From Agriotes lineatus (Eukaryota > Arthropoda > Insecta > Coleoptera > Elateridae), in the NCBI GenBank assembly GCA_940337035.1, contig CALNHX010005227.1, forward strand, positions 47,140 to 111,139: a stretch of 64,000 nt of DNA, in the 5' to 3' direction. The notes under the pieces are model-generated. The model made no database searches and was not told the DNA's origin. It was given only the letters and a program-made list of their open reading frames with translations. Below, in pieces: positions 51,095 through 62,885 of the stretch. A program made the position numbers and the translations under genes. The first letter of the stretch is position 1, and the number at the start of each line of letters is the position of its first letter.

Positions 51095-53595
51095 CGCCAA
51101 CATTTCGAGTCATGCCGCCAACATTTCGAGCCATGCCGCCATTTCGAGCCATGCCGCCAACATTTTGAGCCATGCCGCCAACATTTCGAGCAATGCCGCC
51201 AACATTTCGAGTCATGCCGCCAACATTTCAAGCCATGCCGCCAATATTTAGAGCCATGCCGCCAACATTTCGAGCCATGCCGCCAACATTTTGAGCCATG
51301 CCGCCATCATTTCGAGCCAAGCCGCCAACATTTCGAGTCATGCCGCCAACATTTCGAGCCATGCCGCCAATATTTCGAGCCATGCCGCCAACATTTCGAG
51401 CCATGCCGCCAACATTTCGAGCCATGCCGCCAACATTTCGAGCCATGCCGCCAACACTTCGAGTCATGCCGCCATCATGCCGCCATTTCGAAACATGCCG
51501 CCAACATTTTGAGCCATGCCGCCAACATTTTGAGCCATGCCGCCATCATTTCGAGCCATGCCGCCAACACTTCGAGTCATGCCGCCAACATTTCGAGCCA
51601 TGCCGCCAATATTTCGAGCCATGCCGCCAACATTTCGAGCCATGCCGCCAACATTTCGAGCCATGCCGCCAACACTTCGAGCCATGCCGCCAACATTTCG
51701 AGTCACGCCGCCATTTCGAGCCATGCCGCCAACATTTTGAGCCATGCCGCCAACATTTCGAGCAATGCCGCCAACATTTCTAGCCATGCCGCCAACATTC
51801 CGAACCATGCCGCCAACATTTCGAGAAAAGCCAGCAGCATTTCGAGCCATGCCGCCAACATTTCGAGCCATGTCGCCAACATTTCGAGCCACGCCGCCAA
51901 CATTTGGAGCCACGCCGCCAACGTTTCGAGCCATCCCGCCAACATTTCGAGCCATGCCGCCAACATTTCGAACCTTGCCGCCAACATATCTAGCCATGCC
52001 GCCAACATTTCTAGCCATGCCGTCAACACTTCGAGCCATGCCGCCAACATTTCGAGCCATGCCGCTAACATTTCCAGCCATGCCGTCAACATTTCCAGCC
52101 ATGCCGTCAACATTTCGAGCAATGCCGCCAACATTTCGAGCCATGCCGCCAACATTTCGAGCCATGCCGCCAACATTTCGAGCCATGCCGCCAACATTTC
52201 GAGCCATGCCGCCAACATTTCTAGCTATGCCGCCAAAGCTTCGAGCCTTGCCGCCAAAATTTCAAGCCATGCCGCCAACATTTTGAGCCATGCCGCCAAC
52301 ATTTCGAGCCATTCCGCTAACACCTCGAGCCATGCCGCCAACACTTCGAGTCATGCCGCCAACATTTCGAGCCATGCCGCCAACATTTCGAGCAATGCCG
52401 CCAACATTTCGAGTCATGCCGCCAACATTTCGAGCCATGCCGCCAACATTTCGAGCCATGCCGCCAACATTTCGAGCCATGCCGCCAACATTTCGAGCCA
52501 TGCCGCCAACATTTCGAGCTATGCCGCCAACATTTCGAGCCATGCCGCCCACATTTCGAGCCATGCCGCCCACATTTCGAGCCATGCCGCCAACATTTCG
52601 AACCATGCCGCCAACATTTCGAGCCATGCCGCCAACATTTTGAGCCATGCCGCCCCCATTTCGAGCCATGCCGCCCACATTTCGAGCCATGCCGCCAACA
52701 TTTCGAACCATGCCGCCAACATTTCGAGCCATGCCGCCCACATTTCGAGCCATGCCGCCAACATTTCGAGCTTTGCCGCCAACATTTTGAGCCATGCCGC
52801 CAACATTTTGAGCCATTCCGCCAACATTTCCAGCCATGCCGCCAACATTTTGAGCCATGCCGCCATCATTTCGAGCCATGCCGCCAACATTTCGAGTCAT
52901 GCCACCAACATTTCGAGCCATGCCGCCAATATTTCGAGCCATGCCGCCAACATTTCGAGCCATGCCGCCAACATTTCGAGCCATGCCGCCAACATTTCGA
53001 GCTATGCCGCCAACACTTCGAGCCATAAAGCCAACATTTCGAGCCATGCCGCCAACATTTCGAGCCATGCCGCCAACATTTCTAGCAATGCCGCCAACAT
53101 TTCGAGCCATGCCGCCAGCATTTCGAGCTATGCCGCCAACAATTCGAGCTATGCCGCCAACATTTCGAGCCATGCCGCCAACATTTCTAGCAATGCCGCC
53201 AACATTTCGAGCCATGCCGCCAGCATTTCGAGCTATGCCGCCAACATTTCTAGCTATGCCGCCAAAAGCTTCGAGCCATGCCGCCAACATTTCGAGCCAT
53301 GCCGCCAACATTTCTAGCTATGCCGCCAAAGCTTCGAGCCATGCCGCCAACATTTCAAGCCATGCCGCCAACATTTTGAGCCATGCCGCCAACATTTCGA
53401 GCCGTTCCGCTAACACCTCGAGCCATGCCGCCAACACTTCGAGTCATGCCGCCAACATTTCGAGCCATGCCGCCAACATTTCGAACCATGCCGCCAACAT
53501 TTCGAGCCATGCCGCCAACATTTGAGCCATGCCGCCAACATTTCGAGCCGTTCCGCTAACACCTCGAGCCATGCCGCCAACACTTCGAGTCATGC
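51095..53595 (+). repeat. 2.5-kb family B HOR, copy 1
   Basis: The unit recurs at an offset of 2,501 bp over most of its length. It contains an unusual truncated monomer near 51,467-51,492 (GCCATCATGCCGCCATTTCG, an 11-bp fragment followed by an 18-bp monomer), CGAGAAAAGCCAGCAGC near 51,824, AAGCTT at 52,236, and CATAAAGCC near 53,028. Near 53,265 one A is inserted (CCAAAAGCTTCG). Near 53,521 one C is lost (AACATTTGAGCC). Confidence 0.87.
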
Positions 53596-56023
53596 CGCCA
53601 ACATTTCGAGTCATGCCGCCAACATTTCGAGCCATGCCGCCATTTCGAGCCATGCCGCCAACATTTTGAGCCATGCCGCCAACATTTCGAGCAATGCCGC
53701 CAACATTTCGAGTCATGCCGCCAACATTTCAAGCCATGCCGCCAATATTTCGAGCCATGCCGCCAACATTTCGAGCCATGCCGCCAACATTTTGAGCCAT
53801 GCCGCCATCATTTCGAGCCAAGCCGCCAACATTTCGAGTCATGCCGCCAACATTTCGAGCCATGCCGCCAATATTTCGAGCCATGCCGCCAACATTTCGA
53901 GCCATGCCGCCAACATTTCGAGCCATGCCGCCAACATTTCGAGCCATGCCGCCAACACTTCGAGTCATGCCGCCATCATGCCGCCATTTCGAAACATGCC
54001 GCCAACATTTTGAGCCATGCCGCCAACATTTTGAGCCATGCCGCCATCATTTCGAGCCATGCCGCCAACACTTCGAGTCATGCCGCCAACATTTCGAGCC
54101 ATGCCGCCAATATTTCGAGCCATGCCGCCAACATTTCGAGCCATGCCGCCAACATTTCGAGCCATGCCGCCAACACTTCGAGCCATGCCGCCAACATTTC
54201 GAGTCGCGCCGCCATTTCGAGCCATGCCGCCAACATTTTGAGCCATGCCGCCAACATTTCGAGCAATGCCGCCAACATTTCTAGCCATGCCGCCAACATT
54301 CCGAACCATGCCGCCAACATTTCGAGAAAAGCCAGCAGCATTTCGAGCCATGCCGCCAACATTTCGAGCCATGTCGCCAACATTTCGAGCCACGCCGCCA
54401 ACATTTGGAGCCACGCCGCCAACGTTTCGAGCCATCCCGCCAACATTTCGAGCCATGCCGCCAACATTTCGAACCTTGCCGCCAACATATCTAGCCATGC
54501 CGCCAACATTTCTAGCCATGCCGTCAACACTTCGAGCCATGCCGCCAACATTTCGAGCCATGCCGCTAACATTTCCAGCCATGCCGTCAACATTTCCAGC
54601 CATGCCGTCAACATTTCGAGCAATGCCGCCAACATTTCGAGCCATGCCGCCAACATTTCGAGCCATGCCGCCAACATTTCGAGCCATGCCGCCAACATTT
54701 CGAGCCATGCCGCCAACATTTCTAGCTATGCCGCCAAAGCTTCGAGCCTTGCCGCCAAAATTTCAAGCCATGCCGCCAACATTTTGAGCCATGCCGCCAA
54801 CATTTCGAGCCATTCCGCTAACACCTCGAGCCATGCCGCCAACACTTCGAGTCATGCCGCCAACATTTCGAGCCATGCCGCCAACATTTCGAGCAATGCC
54901 GCCAACATTTCGAGTCATGCCGCCAACATTTCGAGCCATGCCGCCAACATTTCGAGCCATGCCGCCAACCATTTCGAGCCATGCCGCCAACATTTCGAGC
55001 CATGCCGCCAACATTTCGAGCTATGCCGCCAACATTTCGAGCCATGCCGCCCACATTTCGAGCCATGCCGCCCACATTTCGAGCCATGCCGCCAACATTT
55101 CGAACCATGCCGCCAACATTTCGAGCCATGCCGCCAACATTTTGAGCCATGCCGCCCCCATTTCGAGCCATGCCGCCCACATTTCGAGCCATGCCGCCAA
55201 CATTTCGAACCATGCCGCCAACATTTCGAGCCATGCCGCCCACATTCGAGCCATGCCGCCAACATTTCGAGCTTTGCCGCCAACATTTTGAGCCATGCCG
55301 CCAACATTTTGAGCCATTCCGCCAACATTTCCAGCCATGCCGCCAACATTTTGAGCCATGCCGCCATCATTTCGAGCCATGCCGCCAACATTTCGAGTCA
55401 TGCCACCAACATTTCGAGCCATGCCGCCAATATTTCGAGCCATGCCGCCAACATTTCGAGCCATGCCGCCAACATTTCGAGCCATGCCGCCAACATTTCG
55501 AGCTATGCCGCCAACACTTCGAGCCATAAAGCCAACATTTCGAGCCATGCCGCCAACATTTCGAGCCATGCCGCCAACATTTCTAGCAATGCCGCCAACA
55601 TTTCGAGCCATGCCGCCAGCATTTCGAGCTATGCCGCCAACAATTCGAGCTATGCCGCCAACATTTCGAGCCATGCCGCCAACATTTCTAGCAATGCCGC
55701 CAACATTTCGAGCCATGCCGCCAGCATTTCGAGCTATGCCGCCAACATTTCTAGCTATGCCGCCAAAGCTTCGAGCCATGCCGCCAACATTTCGAGCCAT
55801 GCCGCCAACATTTCTAGCTATGCCGCCAAAGCTTCGAGCCATGCCGCCAACATTTCAAGCCATGCCGCCAACATTTTGAGCCATGCCGCCAACATTTCGA
55901 GCCGTTCCGCTAACACCTCGAGCCATGCCGCCAACACTTCGAGTCATGCCGCCAACATTTCGAGCCATGCCGCCAACATTTCGAACCATGCCGCCAACAT
56001 TTCGAGCCATGCCGCCAACATTT
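53596..56023 (+). repeat. 2.5-kb family B HOR, copy 2
   Basis: This is the direct repeat of 51,095-53,523, including the same truncated monomer at about 53,968-53,993 and CATAAAGCC near 55,529. Three single-base indels distinguish it: an extra C near 54,969 (CCAACCATTTCG), a lost T near 55,244 (CCCACATTCGAG), and no extra A at the AAGCTT monomer near 55,768. These shift any reading frame three times, which argues against coding use. The truncated monomer is found only in these two copies. Confidence 0.88.
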
Positions 56024-56285
56024 CTAGCAATGCCGCCAACATTTCGAGCCATGCCGCCAGCATTTCGAGCTATGCCGCCAACAATTCGAGCTATGCCGCC
56101 AACATTTCGAGCCATGCCGCCAACATTTCTAGCAATGCCGCCAACATTTCGAGCCATGCCGCCAGCATTTCGAGCTATGCCGCCAACATTTCTAGCTATG
56201 CCGCCAAAGCTTCGAGCCATGCCGCCAACATTTCGAGCCATGCCGCCAACATTTCTAGCTATGCCGCCAAAGCTTCGAGCCATGC
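55582..56285 (+). repeat. 441-bp (21-monomer) offset duplication
   Basis: The series TTTCTAGCAATG, GCCAGCATTT, CCAACAATTCGAG, TTTCTAGCAATG and CCAAAGCTTCG starts near 55,582 and again near 56,023, exactly 21 monomers apart. The AACAATTCG variant occurs in this series and in its relatives near 53,140 and 59,010. Confidence 0.88.
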
Positions 56286-59200
56286 CGCCAACATTTCGAG
56301 CTATGCCGCCAACACTTCGAGCCATGCCGCCAACATTTCGAGTCATGCCGCCATTTCGAGCCATGCCGCCAAAATTTTGAGCCATACCGCCAACATTTCT
56401 AGCTATGCCGCCAAAGCTTCGAGCCATGCCGCCAACATTTCAAGCCATGCCGCCAACATTTTGAGCCATGCCGCCAACATTTCGAGCCGTTCCGCTAACA
56501 CCTCGAGCCATGCCGCCAACACTTCGAGTCATGCCGCCAACATTTCGAGCCATGGCGCCAACATTTCGAGCAATGCCGCCAACATTTCGAGCCATGCCGC
56601 CAACATTTCCAGCCATGCCGCCAACATTTCGAGCCATGCCGCCAACATTTCGAGCCATGCCGCCAACATTTCGAGCTATGCCGCCAACATTTCGAGTCAT
56701 GCCGCCAACATTTCGAGTCATGCCGCCATTTCGAGCCATGCCTCCAACATTTTGAGCCATGCCGCCAACATTTCGAGCAATGCCGCCAACATTTCGAGTC
56801 ATGCCGCCAACATTTCAAGCCATGCCGCCAATATTTCGAGCCATGCCGCCAACATTTCGAGCCATGCCGCCAACATTTTGAGCCATGCCGCCATCATTTC
56901 GAGCCATGCCGCCAACATTTCGAGTCATGCCGCCAACATTTCGAGCCATGCCGCCAATATTTCGAGCCATGCCGCCCACATTTGGAGCCATGCCGCCAAC
57001 ATTTCGAGCCATGCCGCCAACATTTCGAGCCATGCCGCCAACACTTCGAGTCATGCCGCCAACATTTCGAGCCATGCCGCCAATATTTCGAGCCATGCCG
57101 CCAACATTTCGAGCCATGCCGCCAACATTTCGAGCCATGCCGCCAACACTTCGAGCCATGCCGCCAACATTTCGAGTCATGCCGCCATTTCGAGCCATGC
57201 CGCCAACATTTTGAGCCATGCCGCCAACATTTCGAGCAATGCCGCCAACATTTCTAGCCATGCCGCCAACATTCCGAACCATGCCGCCAACATTTCGAGA
57301 AAAGCCAGCAGCATTTCGAGCCATGCCGCCAACATTTCGAGCCATGTCGCCAACATTTCGAGCCACGCCGCCAACATTTGGAGCCACGCCGCCAACGTTT
57401 CGAGCCATCCCGCCAACATTTCGAGCCATGCCGCCAACACTTCGAACCTTGCCGCCAACATTTCTAGCCATGCCGCCAACATTTCTAGCCATGCCGTCAA
57501 CACTTCGAGCCATGCCGCCAACATTTCGAGCCATGCCGCTAACATTTCCAGCCATGCCGTCAACATTTCCAGCCATGCCGTCAACATTTCGAGCAATGCC
57601 GCCAACATTTCGAGCCATGCCGCCAACATTTCGAGCCATGCCGCCAACATTTCGAGCCATGCCGCCAACATTTCGAGCCATGCCGCCAACATATCTAGCT
57701 ATGCCGCCAAAGCTTCGAGCCATGCCGCCAAAATTTCAAGCCATGCCGCCAACATTTTGAGCCATGCCGCCAACATTTCGAGCCATTCCGCTAACACCTC
57801 GAGCCATGCCGCCAACACTTCGAGCCATGCCGCCAACATTTCGAGCTATGCCGCCAACATTTCGAGCCATGCCGCCCACATTTCGAGCCATGCCGCCCAC
57901 ATTTCGAGCCATGCCGCCAACATTTCGAACCATGCCGCCAACATTTCGAGCCATGCCGCCAACATTTTGAGCCATGCCGCCCCCATTTCGAGCCATGCCG
58001 CCCACATTTCGAGCCATGCCGCCAACATTTCGAACCATGCCGCCAACATTTCGAGCCATGCCGCCCACACTTCGAGCAATGCCGCCAACATTTCGAGCTA
58101 TGCCGCCAACATTTTGAGCCATGCCGCCAACATTTTGAGCCATTCCGCCAACATTTCCAGCCATGCCGCCAACATTTTGAGCCATGCCGCCATCATTTCG
58201 AGCCATGCCGCCAACATTTCGAGTCATGCCACCAACATTTCGAGCCATGCCGCCAATATTTCGAGCCATGCCGCCAACATTTCGAGCCATGCCGCCAACA
58301 TTTCGAGCCATGCCGCCAACATTTCGAGCTATGCCGCCAACACTTCGAGCCATGCCGCCAACATTTCGAGTCATGCCGCCATTTCGAGCCATGCCGCCAA
58401 CATTTTGAGCCATGCCGCCAACATTTCGAGCAATGCCGCCAACATTTCTAGCCATGCCGCCAACATTTCGCGCCATGCCGCCAACATTTCGAGAAAAGCC
58501 GCCAACATTTCGAGCCATGCCGCCAACATTTCGAGCCATGCCGCCAATATTTCGATCCACGCCGCAACATTTCGAGCCATGCCGCCAACATTTCGAGCAA
58601 TGCCGCCTACATTTCTAGCAATGCCGCCAACATTTCGAGCCACGCCGCCAACATTTCGAACCATGCCGCGAACATTTCGAGCCATACCGTCAACATTTCG
58701 AGTCATGCCTCAAACATTTCGAGCTATGCCGCCAAGATTTAGAGCCATGCCGCCAACATTTCGAGCCATGCCTCAAACATTTCGAGCTATGCCGCCAACA
58801 TTTCGAGCCATGCCGCCCACATTTCGAGCCATGCCGCCAACATTTCGAACCATGCCGCCAACATTTCGAGCCATGCCGCCAACATTTCGAGCCACGCCGC
58901 CAACATTTCGAGCCATGCCGCCAACATTTCGAGCCATGCCGCCAACATTTCTCGCAATGCCGCCAACATTTCGAGCCATGCCGCCAGCATTTCGAGCTAT
59001 GCCGCCAACAATTCGAGCTATGCCGCCAACATTTCGAGCCATGCCGCCAACATTTCTAGCAATGCCGCCAACATTTCGAGCCATGCCGCCAGCATTTCGA
59101 GCTATGCCGCCAACATTTCGAGCTATGCCGCCAACATTTCGAGCCATGCCGCCAACATTTCGAGCAATGCCGCCAACATTTCGAGCCATGCCGCCAACAT

Positions 59201-61740
59201 TTCGAGCCATGCCGCCAACATTTCGAGCCATGCCGCCAACATTTCGAGCCATGCCGCCAACATTTCTAGCTATGCCGCCAAAGCTTCGAGCCATGCCGCC
59301 AACATTTCGAGCCATGCCGCCAACATTTCGAGCCATGCCGCCAACATTTCGAGCCATGCCGCCAACATTTCGAGCCATGCCGCCAACATTTTGAGCCCTG
59401 CCGCCAACATTTCGAGCCATGCCGCCAACATTTCGAGCCATGCCGCCAACATTTCGAGCCATTCTGCCAACACTTCGAGCCATGCCGCCAACATTTCGAG
59501 CCATGCCGCCAACATTTCGAGCAATGCCGCCAACATTTCGAGCCATGCCGCCACATTTCGAGCCATGCCGCCAACATTTCGAGCCATGCCGCCAACATTT
59601 CGAGCTATGCCGCCAACATTTCGAGCCATGCCGCCAACATTTCGAGCCGTGCCGCCAACATTTCGAGCAATGCCGCCAACATTTCGAGCCATGCCGCCAA
59701 CATTTCGAGCTATGCCGCCAACATTTCGAACCATGCCGCCAACATTTCGAGCCGTGCCGCCAACATTTTGAGCCCTGCCGCCAACATTTCGAGCCATGCC
59801 GCCAACATTTCGAGCCATGTCGCCAACATTTTGAGCCATGCCGCCATCATTTCGAGCCATGCCGCCATCATTTCGAGCCATGCCGCCAACATTTCGAGCC
59901 ATGCCGCCAATATTTCGAGCCATGCCGCCAACATTTCGAGCCATGCCGCCAACATTTCGAACCATACCGCCAACATTTTCGAGCTATGCCGCCAACACTT
60001 CGAGCCATGCCGCCAACATTACGAGCCATGCCGCCAACACTTCTAGCCATGCCGCCAATATTTCGAGCCATGCCGCCAACATTTCGAGCCATGCCGCCAA
60101 CATTACGAGCCATGCCGCCAACACTTCTAGCCATGCCGCCAACACTTCGAGCCATGCCGCCAACATTTCGAGCCATGCCGCAAAAACTTCTAGCCATGCC
60201 GCCAACACTTCGAGCCATGTCGCTAACATTTCGAGCCATGCCGTCATCATTTCGAGCCATGCCGCCATCATTTCGAGCCATGCCGCCAACATTTCGAGTA
60301 ATGCCACCAACATTTCGAGCCATGCCGCCAATATTTCGAGCCATGCCGCCAACATTTCGAGCCATGCCGCCAACATTTCGAGCCATGCCGCCAACATTTC
60401 GAGCTATGCTGCCAACACTTCGAGCCATGCCGCCAACATTTCGAGTCATGCCTCAAACATTTCGAGCCATGCCGCCAATATTTCTAGCTATGCCGCCAAA
60501 GCTTCGAGCCATGCCCCCAACATTTCAAGCCATGCCGCTAACACCTCGAGCCATGCCGCCAACACTTCGAGTCATGCCGCCAACATTTCGAGCCATGCCG
60601 CCAACATTTCGAGCAATGCCGCCAACATTTCGAGCCATGCCGCCAACATTTCCAGCCATGCCGCCAACATTTCTAGCTATGCCGCCAAAGCTTCGAGCCA
60701 TGCCGCCAACATTTCAAGCCATGCCGCCAACATTTTGAGCCATGCCGCACACATTTCGAGCCGTTCCGCTAACACCTCGAGCCATGCCGCCAACACTTCG
60801 AGTCATGCCGCCAACATTTAGAGCAATGGCGCCAACACTTCGAGCAATGCCGCCAACATTTCGAGCCATGCCGCCAACATTTCCAGCCATGCCGCCAACA
60901 CTTCTAGCCATGCCGCCAACACTTCGAGCCATGCCGCCAACATTTCGAGCCATGCCGCAAAAACTTCTAGCCATGCCGCCAACACTTCGAGCCATGTCGC
61001 TAACATTTCGAGCCATGCCGTCATCATTTCGAGCCATGCCGCCAACATTTCGTACCATGCCGCCAACATTTCGAGCCATGCTGCCAACATTTCGAGTCAT
61101 GCCGCCAACATTTCGAGCCACGCTGCAACATTTGGAGCTATGCCGCCAACATTTCGAGCCATGCCGCCAACATTTGGAGCCATGCCGCCAACATTTCGAG
61201 CCATGCCGCTAACATTTCCAGCCATGCCGTCAACATTTCCAGCCATGCCGTCAACATTTCGAGCAATGCCGCCAACATTTCGAGCCATGCCGCCAACATT
61301 TCCAGCCATGCCGCCAACATTTCGAGCCATGCCGCCAACATTTCTAGCTATGCCGCCAAAGCTTCGAGCCATGCCGCCAAAATTTCAAGCCATGCCGCCA
61401 ACATTTTGAGCCATGCCGCCAACATTTCGAGCCATTCCGCTAACACCTCGAGCCATGCCGCCAACACTTCGAGTCATGCCGCCAACATTTCGAGCCATGC
61501 CGCCAACATTTCGAGCAATGCCGCCTACATTTCGAGCCATGCCGCCAACATTTCCAGCCATGCCGCCAACATTTCGAGCCATGCCGCCAACATTTCGAGC
61601 CATGCCGCCAACATTTCGAGCTATGCCGCCAACATTTCGAGCCATGCCGCCCACATTTCGAGCCATGCCGCCCACATTTCGAGCCATGCCGCCAACATTT
61701 CGAACCATGCCGCCAACATTTCGAGCCATGCCGCCAACAT
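56286..61740 (+). repeat. Family B mosaic
   Basis: Several earlier pieces are reshuffled here. About 56,440-56,820 matches 50,853-51,231 and about 57,218-57,760 matches 54,245-54,787 (offset 2,973). The GCGAAC / CCTCAAAC cassette appears near 58,670-58,780, and GTGCCGCC / GAGCCCTG monomers near 59,390-59,780. GCAAAAACTTCTAG monomers occur near 60,180 and 60,958. Single-base indels occur near 59,552 (CCACATTTCG) and 59,974 (AACATTTTCGAG). No unique DNA. Confidence 0.8.
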
Positions 61741-62885
61741 TTTGAGCCATGCCGCCCACATTTCGAGCCATGCCGCCTACATTTCGAGCCATGCCGCCAA
61801 CATTTCGAACCATGCCGCCAACATTTCGAGCCATGCCGCCCACATTTCGAGCCATGCCGCCAACATTTCGAGCTATGCCGCCAACATTTTGAGCCATGCC
61901 GCCAACATTTTGAGCCATTCCGCCAACATTTCGAGCCATGCCGCCAACATTTTGAGCCATGCCGCCATCATTTCGAGCCATGCCGCCAACATTTCGAGTC
62001 ATGCCACCAACATTTCGAGCCATGCCGCCAATATTTCGAGCCATGCCGCCAACATTTCGAGCAATGCCGCCAACATTTCGAGCCATGCCGCCAACATTTC
62101 GAGCTATGCCGCCAACACTTCGAGCCATGCCGCCAACATTTCGAGTCATGCCGCCATTTCGAGCCATGCCTCCAACATTTTGAGCCATGCCGCCAACATT
62201 TCGAGCAATGCCGCCAACATTTCTAGCCATGCCGCCAACATTTCGCGCCATGCCGCCAACATTTCGAGAAAAGCCGGCAACATTTGGAGACACGCCGCCA
62301 ACGTTTTGAGCCATGCCGCCAACATTTTGAGCCATGCCGCCCACATTTCGAGCCATGCCGCCCACATTTCGAGCCATGCCGCCAACATTTCGAACCATGC
62401 CGCCAACATTTCGAGCCATGCCGCCCACATTTCGAGCCATGCCGCCCACATTTCGAGCCATGCCGCCAACATTTCGAGCTATGCCGCCAACATTTTGAGC
62501 CATGCCGCCAACATTTTGAGCCATTCCGCCAACATTTCGAGCCATGCCGCCAACATTTTGAGCCATGCCGCCATCATTTTGAGCCATGCCGCCAACATTT
62601 CGAGTCATGCCACCAACATTTCGAGCCATGCCGCCAATATTTCGAGCCATGCCGCCAACATTTCGGGCCATGCCGCCAACATTTCGAGCCATGCCGCCAA
62701 CATTTCGAGCTATGCCGCCAACACTTCGAGCCATGCCGCCAACATTTCGAGTCATGCCGCCATTTCGAGCCATGCCTCCAACATTTTGAGCCATGCCGCC
62801 AATATTTCGAGCAATGCCGCCAACATTTCTAGCCATGCCGCCAACATTTCGCGCCATGCCGCCAACATTTCGAGAAAAGCCGGCA
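61741..62885 (+). repeat. About 0.6-kb tandem duplication within family B
   Basis: GCCGCCATTTCG (18-bp monomer) occurs near 62,153 and 62,759, and TTTCGCGCC then CGAGAAAAGCCGGC near 62,240-62,280 and 62,850-62,885. The offset is 606 bp over the right part (29 x 21 minus 3) and one monomer less over the left part. The copies are joined by a fragment with GGAGACACGCC and AACGTTTTGAG near 62,285. Confidence 0.85.

Larger units (their letters stand above)
24633..61360 (+). other. HindIII sites marking family B repeats
   Basis: One substitution pattern, CCAAAGCTTCGAG in place of CCAACATTTCGAG, creates AAGCTT. I located it at 24,633, 27,483, 29,141, 30,378, 31,785, 32,897, 35,540, 36,652, 38,790, 41,912, 44,593, 49,403, 49,844, 50,428, 50,827, 52,236, 53,267, 53,329 and 54,737, and at further sites to about 61,355. 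I found none before 24.6 kb and none in the 46.1-48.2 kb island. The monomer usually follows TTTCTAGCTATG and precedes TTTCAAGCC and TTTTGAGCC, so the set forms one inherited cassette. Confidence 0.85.

Noticed and set aside
54010..59394. The longest open frame in the window, 1,794 codons on the + strand (AANISSH repeats)
   Set aside because: Its start and end are set by variant monomers, not by gene boundaries. The frame switches from AANISSH to CRQHFEP and to MPPTFRA at 1-bp indels inside it, and duplicate copies are broken differently. The common changes alter residues (H to Y or N, S to L, I to T, N to I). There is no promoter, intron signal or non-repeat domain.
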